Source: Maea johnstoni (Eukaryota > Annelida > Polychaeta > Spionida > Magelonidae). From it: DNA of 64,000 nucleotides. Both the position numbers and the translations under genes were made by a program. Of the stretch, positions 59,860 to 64,000 are shown in pieces (position 1 is the stretch's first letter; each line of letters begins with the position of its first letter). The stretch is taken from NCBI GenBank assembly GCA_963942565.1, contig OZ012696.1, positions 25,367,985-25,431,984 of the forward strand, given 5' to 3'. The notes under the pieces were generated by a model. It saw only the letters and a list, made by a program, of their open reading frames with translations. It was not told the origin of the DNA and ran no database searches.

Positions 59860-59897
59860 GTATACATAATGTATGTTTTCTCTATTGCATTGTTACA
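59619..59897. mobile_element. 279-bp miniature element with a (TA)n core
   Basis: TGTAACAATGTAATAGAGAA followed by AACATACATTAT at the left is mirrored at 59866-59897 with one mismatch, giving ~33-bp inverted repeats. The space between is (TATC)n and (TA)n repeat. No target duplication is clear. Confidence 0.85.
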
Positions 59898-60204
59898 GCC
59901 GCTTAATAGTCAAACTAGACGCTATGTTCAACCATAGCCGCTAAGCGGCTGGAAAAGTGAAACGTTTGCGAATGTTACAACCTGAACACACCCAGAGATG
60001 TTTTTACTAGTAGGGAAAATTTGCCAGAGAAATCGGAGATGCCGTCGATTTAACGACTTGAAAACATATATAGCTATATTCATTATTGTGTTTTCATCGG
60101 CAACCGGATAAAGTCGGTATATCGCCAAAGTTTTTTCAGTTGTTTTGGCGCTCATAATCTCTTAATTGTTTTTAACGACATTCGAGTGATCTGTATACTA
60201 GTAA

Positions 60205-61029
60205 AGGTTCATTCTCATTGCCGACAGGACAGTCTTGAGAACTCCCAGAACTCCCCGATTTGTATGTACTTCTTGGGGTTCTGGGAGTTCAGGAAGTTCT
60301 TAAGTTATTCTGGCCCCTGTTTCGTGGAGTTCGTGTTTGATTCTTAAGTCTGTCCCCTGTGAGACGTCTCACAGGGGGCAGACTTAAGAAGTACAAGAAC
60401 TTTGCAGTTGTTCCTCATCAATTGCAACGGCTGCTGCAGCAAGAACCAACATTTGATCATCAGCACCTCTGTTTTTATCCATTTCCGTAGGATATATGTG
60501 CTTATTCAATGGAAAGTTCGCCAAGAATGGTCTCCGTTCTGATCTGCGTTGAGTCTGGGTGTAGTCTGCTACAAGAAATGGCTGACCTCACCAAAAATAC
60601 CCGGATGTTCACGCCAAGAACAGTCGGGGACACAACCCAGACATGTCCCCCCTAAATTAGAAAGACTTGAGATATACCTAAGACATTCTTTAAGTTCCTG
60701 AACCACAAATTGTGATATTTTCTTCTAATCTTATGATTCTTGAGAATGTCCCCGACATTCTCAAGAATTAAAGGAGACTTAATCCAGAATGTCGGGATCA
60801 GTTCCTGGTTTATACCACAAAGTTACCAGGAACTTGTATAATTCTTAAGTTTGTCCGCAACATAATCACGATCAATTTTTTTAAGTCTGGGATACATTGA
60901 GGACAGTCTTAAGAATTAGTGTTGCCTTGCAATTCTGCCCCAAAAATGACCCAGAACAGCCAGAACCAAGACATTTGGCCAGTTCCTGTGGGTCCCAAGT
61001 ATGTCCTGTCTGCAATGAGAATGCACCCT
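60205..61029. mobile_element. 825-bp inverted-repeat element rich in palindromes
   Basis: The left end AGGTTCATTCTCATTGCCGA and right-end complement AGGGTGCATTCTCATTGCAG, both followed by ACAGGACA, define the termini. The interior holds the 50-bp palindrome at 60341-60390, another around 60740-60770 (CTTGAGAATGTC/GACATTCTCAAG) and repeated GTTCCTG/AGAACT words. No ORF or certain target duplication. Confidence 0.82.
60341..60390. repeat. 50-bp near-perfect palindrome
   Basis: TTCTTAAGTCTGTCCCCTGT then GAGAC is followed at once by its complement, with one mismatch near the ends and no loop. Confidence 0.93.
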
Positions 61030-62334
61030 AAGAGTGGGGCTATCTTAGTTATCATATACTGGACGATTTATGGATCCACATGTTGACACGGTAAGGTAGG
61101 GGGGTCGAATTCATTTTGGGGACGTATCTTAATTTGGGGGGTTATTAATAAAAATGGCCAAATAGTAAATAACAATATTTTTTTCGGTATGTTAGGCACG
61201 ATCCCAAATAATGAATATGGATATTTATTTGTTTTATCCACGAGTGGGTAACATGACTCAATGGACTCAGTGATATCGTATCGGCTTGATGTGGCAAAGG
61301 TCGTAGGATCAAAACCCATTCAATTATAAGAATATATTTTTTAAAAGAGTTTATTCCTAGCTTCCAAATGCTTCGGATGGCACTTTAATCTGTAGGTGCA
61401 GTCGGCAATTTGAGAATTTCTTCAAAAGAAATATATAGTTTAATGGGTGTAGTAATGCCTAGCCTTCACATAGAATATGAGATCTATTAAGTGGTCAGCT
61501 TGTTGCTTTCAACAGAAAAAATATATCATAAGTGATAAAGTTTAGAATTTCTTCAAGAAAAATATATAGTTTAATAGATGTTAATATTAATTTGAATATG
61601 TAAATAAAGGATATGTTCCCGATGATGTTGGTATTGTCACGTGCATGCACACTTGCTCCACATGCCTATTATTCAATGCAACTTCCACCCATTCACCTTC
61701 TATTTGCCCTTCCATACGTCGTCACCTGTTGATCAGTGCCCTATTTACGCACCTTCCAACTGTACTATGGGCTTGGATACGTGCGCCCGCCACTCACTTT
61801 TTGGGCGCACGGATCCTTATTACACTGTCATCTTGTACTCATCCTGCGGCCTAAATAAGTGCCCTGCCGCAACACTTGCCTTCCTCCTCTCTGTAAGTGT
61901 ACTGTTTTCCCAATACCTCTTTCAACCGGGCCCTATCTGGTTCTCTAAAAGCTCAATAGATAGCGCAAGTGTTGAAATAGTCAACACCCGTCTCGCTCTC
62001 TTTACATGGTTTCTAAGTGTACCGATAGGTGGCAATAGGAAACTGACTGCCATGTGGCGATAATCTCAGCGCTATACATCACTGTCACTGTTAATACTGG
62101 TTGCTGGGTTTCAACAGTAATATTACAAGCAATTTTCACGTTGCCTCCCAGTTGTAACCTGGACGATAGATTAAGCGGAGAGAGCATTTACGAGCTAGTT
62201 TATCTCTAGCAGGCTGAGCGAGGGCGGTATGGTAGTTAGCTCAAGCAGAGATATACATAACCTATGTATATTTCTGGCTTAACCCTTATACTGCCGCGCA
62301 GGTTACTGTGGTAGCCTAGAGATCTTAACCGTTA
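61030..62334. other. Non-coding interval with one GC-rich hairpin
   Basis: A 140-codon ORF at 61641-62063 has no recognised domain and overlaps the repeat-derived hairpin at 61775-61816, so I do not call it a gene. A TTAACCCTTATACTGCCGC stretch at 62279 matches the left end of the piggyBac-like miniature element. Confidence 0.5.
61775..61816. repeat. GC-rich hairpin, second family member
   Basis: GGATACGTGCGCCC pairs with GGGCGCACGGATCC (one mismatch) around a 14-nt loop. Inverted relative to 11872-11910. Confidence 0.85.
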
Positions 62335-62338
62335 TACT

Positions 62339-62540
62339 GCTGGTGACCGATTTGGCCGATAGAAAATGATTTAAATAACCTAAAGAAAAAATAACTGAAA
62401 TCCTGGCAAATGGGTACTCATCTGAGAGTACTCAGAGAGAGCTATCCAATGAAAACCAACATGACAGGGTTTGGATAGTTTTTCAAAAATCTTTGCGTCC
62501 TTGTGCTTTGGAGAAAAGTAGCCTCAGAATGATTGGAATG
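62339..62540. mobile_element. piggyBac-like miniature element, copy 2 (right end lost)
   Basis: TTAA (62335-62338) is followed by CCGTTATACTGCTGGTGACC and the same internal order as the copy at 63186 (GGGTACTCATCTGAGAGTAC, GAGCTATCCAATG). Similarity fades near 62540 before the GGG terminus. Confidence 0.8.
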
Positions 62541-63185
62541 CTTAATACAATGTCCAAATTACCAGAGAGCTAGGTACGAGTATGTGTCTAAGAAACTATT
62601 AAAGAAATTAAATAGTCAGTTTCTTTTCCACATGGCGACTACCTTATATTACCTAGAACTGAGATGTACCAGTTAGACTACCTTCGTTTCTAATGTAGTT
62701 TTGAGCACGCCAGAAGCTTAGACGAAAGGACCAGATTTACATACGGGCCAGGAGTCACTATTTCATTAAAACTAATTCATTTTCGGATATAGTTCTCGAA
62801 GAAAAAACATTATTTCTTTATATCCTCTTTATTCTACGAAAACTGGTCTTTTCTGACACACAGTCAGTTAAAATGTGTTAAATTGTATCGAACAGTCGGG
62901 AAGTTAAAATTTTGCGAAACACATTCGTGCTCAAGTACTGTTTTGCGTGTTGTTTCTTTCTTTTTCTTTTTTATGGGGGGGGGGGGAGGTATTTCCTACC
63001 GAAATCACCTTCAGTCAATAAAGATACATGCATACATAAGCGAGAAAATACATTTGAAGTAGAAATGCTAATCAGGATAGTTTTGATAATGTGTCCATTG
63101 AATAGTTGTCAAATCATTCTTAGTTACCATGCTATTAACAAAAGTTGTAAAGATCTAGACGACGATTTCTGGAGAAACTATTTAA
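62541..63185. other. Non-coding interval
   Basis: A (G)n run is present near 62980. No gene supported; part of a 138-codon ORF here runs into the miniature element. Confidence 0.45.
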
Positions 63186-63389
63186 CCCTTATGCTGCTTG
63201 TTGCTAATTTGGCCAAATACAAAATGATGCAAATAACCTGCAAAATGACTGAAACCCTGGCATATGGGTACTCATCTGAGAGTACTCAGCAAGAGCTATC
63301 CAATGGATACCAACGTGGCAGGGTTTAGATGGTTTTTAAAGTTTTGCATGCCTGTGCTTTGGGTGAAAGTGGCCTCAACATTTAAAGGG
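63186..63389. mobile_element. 204-bp piggyBac-like miniature element, copy 3 (best preserved)
   Basis: The left boundary is TTAA/CCCTTATGCTGC and the right is CATTTAAAGGG/TTAT. CCC...GGG ends with a TTAA target are the piggyBac signature. The 138-codon ORF overlapping it (62912-63328) is therefore unlikely to be a gene. Confidence 0.85.
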
Positions 63390-63393
63390 TTAT

Positions 63394-64000
63394 TTATTCT
63401 CTGTTTTCCCGTGCGTCGTTGCGCTTAGGGTTAACTAGACCCTCTGGGAAATATGGCATGTTTAAATAGAACATAAATCAGACTTTTTACCCTGTGTGAG
63501 AAACCGCATGTGAGCTTTGTCTGTGAGACGTGCTGAACTCGCAAGATAACATCGGAGGTGTTCTATCTTAATTCTTCGCCTACCAAGGAATGCCATAGAT
63601 TGAAAAGCAGTCGAATTTCACGGATTTCCTAATCCCCCCGTCGAAAAAAACAACGTCACCATAGCAACGTTATCATGTATAAATGAGGACATCAGAGGGG
63701 ACATAAATATGCCAGTGGCTGTCACGGTATTTGATGGGCCCGCGACCCCGTGGCACATAGGCGACCGAGATTACAAGTCACTGATAGTGGGGAACATAAC
63801 AGCATAAGACACGCTGCTGCAACCCTCCGACATACCCCAGCGCCCCTACATACCCGTGTACAACCCCTTATTACAACCCCTGTGCCAATATCAATTATCG
63901 GCCAATCACACGTACTGGCACCCGTGAAAACGTTTTCATTGGTTGGTCAGCCATTAGGATAATTGCTCATTTCTTATGCAAATAATTAGGAAGTTTTTTA
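63394..64000. other. Non-coding interval to window end
   Basis: Nothing recognised. A short ORF at 63750-63962 lacks any domain or splice context. Confidence 0.45.

Noticed and set aside
61641-62063. 140-codon ORF as a gene
   Set aside because: No domain or splice context, and it crosses a repeat-derived hairpin.
62912-63328. 138-codon ORF as a gene
   Set aside because: Its 3' part is a piggyBac-like miniature element and the rest matches nothing.

Overview
The window is metazoan nuclear DNA, AT-rich and dominated by transposable elements. It holds several LINE families, many small inverted-repeat DNA elements and long (TA)n and (AAT)n microsatellites. The only host coding sequence I can defend is a C-type lectin domain exon followed by a set of mini-exons. 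The mix (L1-Tx1 and CR1/jockey-like LINEs, hAT-, Tigger- and piggyBac-like miniature elements, an intron-rich lectin gene) suggests a marine invertebrate, but I cannot name the species or phylum from sequence alone.

Left part (1-32.7 kb). After the 3' end of one LINE (417-1050) and a recent 536-bp tandem duplication (3024-4094), a 2.1-kb non-autonomous DNA element (4188-8549) is split by a 5'-truncated LINE (4300-6557) flanked by ACCATATG. From 9.5 to 11.2 kb an inverted-repeat element, itself carrying a foldback with 105-bp arms, sits inside a (TA)n tract. From 14 to 21.5 kb there is a run of miniature elements, including a 387-bp hAT-like one with target duplication GATGTCAT nested in a 2.0-kb element bounded by TTAA. 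A THAP-like remnant lies at 23.3 kb and an interrupted CR1/jockey-like LINE at 26.9-28.5 kb.

Middle part (32.7-48.5 kb). A second copy of the 4.2-8.5 kb DNA element (32753-40085) is split by a 6.6-kb L1-Tx1 LINE on the minus strand (32946-39520) with a perfect 13-bp target duplication. Next comes an apparently intact LINE on the plus strand (about 40504-48459). It has ORF1 (889 aa), then a separate 413-aa ORF with a signal-like N-terminus and several hydrophobic stretches, then an endonuclease/reverse transcriptase ORF2 (1194 aa). The middle ORF is three bases downstream of ORF1, in the same frame, and overlaps ORF2 by ten bases in ATGGGAATAG. I recognise no family for it, and it is the most novel protein in the window.

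Right part (48.5-58.5 kb). The second half of a C-type lectin domain is encoded by exon 49385-49593, which ends in phase 1. It is followed by six tandem units, each with an A mini-exon (84-87 nt) and a B mini-exon (72 or 84 nt). Every mini-exon is flanked by phase-1 introns and encodes a Thr/Ser/Gln-rich stretch ending in acidic residues, so they can be added or lost without changing frame. Outer units 1 and 6 resemble each other and inner units 2-4 share a derived form, which suggests growth from the middle. Unit 5 has lost its B exon and A6 lacks its acceptor AG. A 5'-truncated LINE has jumped into the intron after B2 and is flanked by direct repeats of about 147 bp, unusually long for a LINE target duplication.

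Far right (58.5-64 kb). This part has a GA/GT minisatellite, a miniature element with a (TA)n core, an 825-bp palindrome-rich element and TTAA-flanked piggyBac-like miniature elements. I see no tRNA, rRNA, CRISPR or LTR element.
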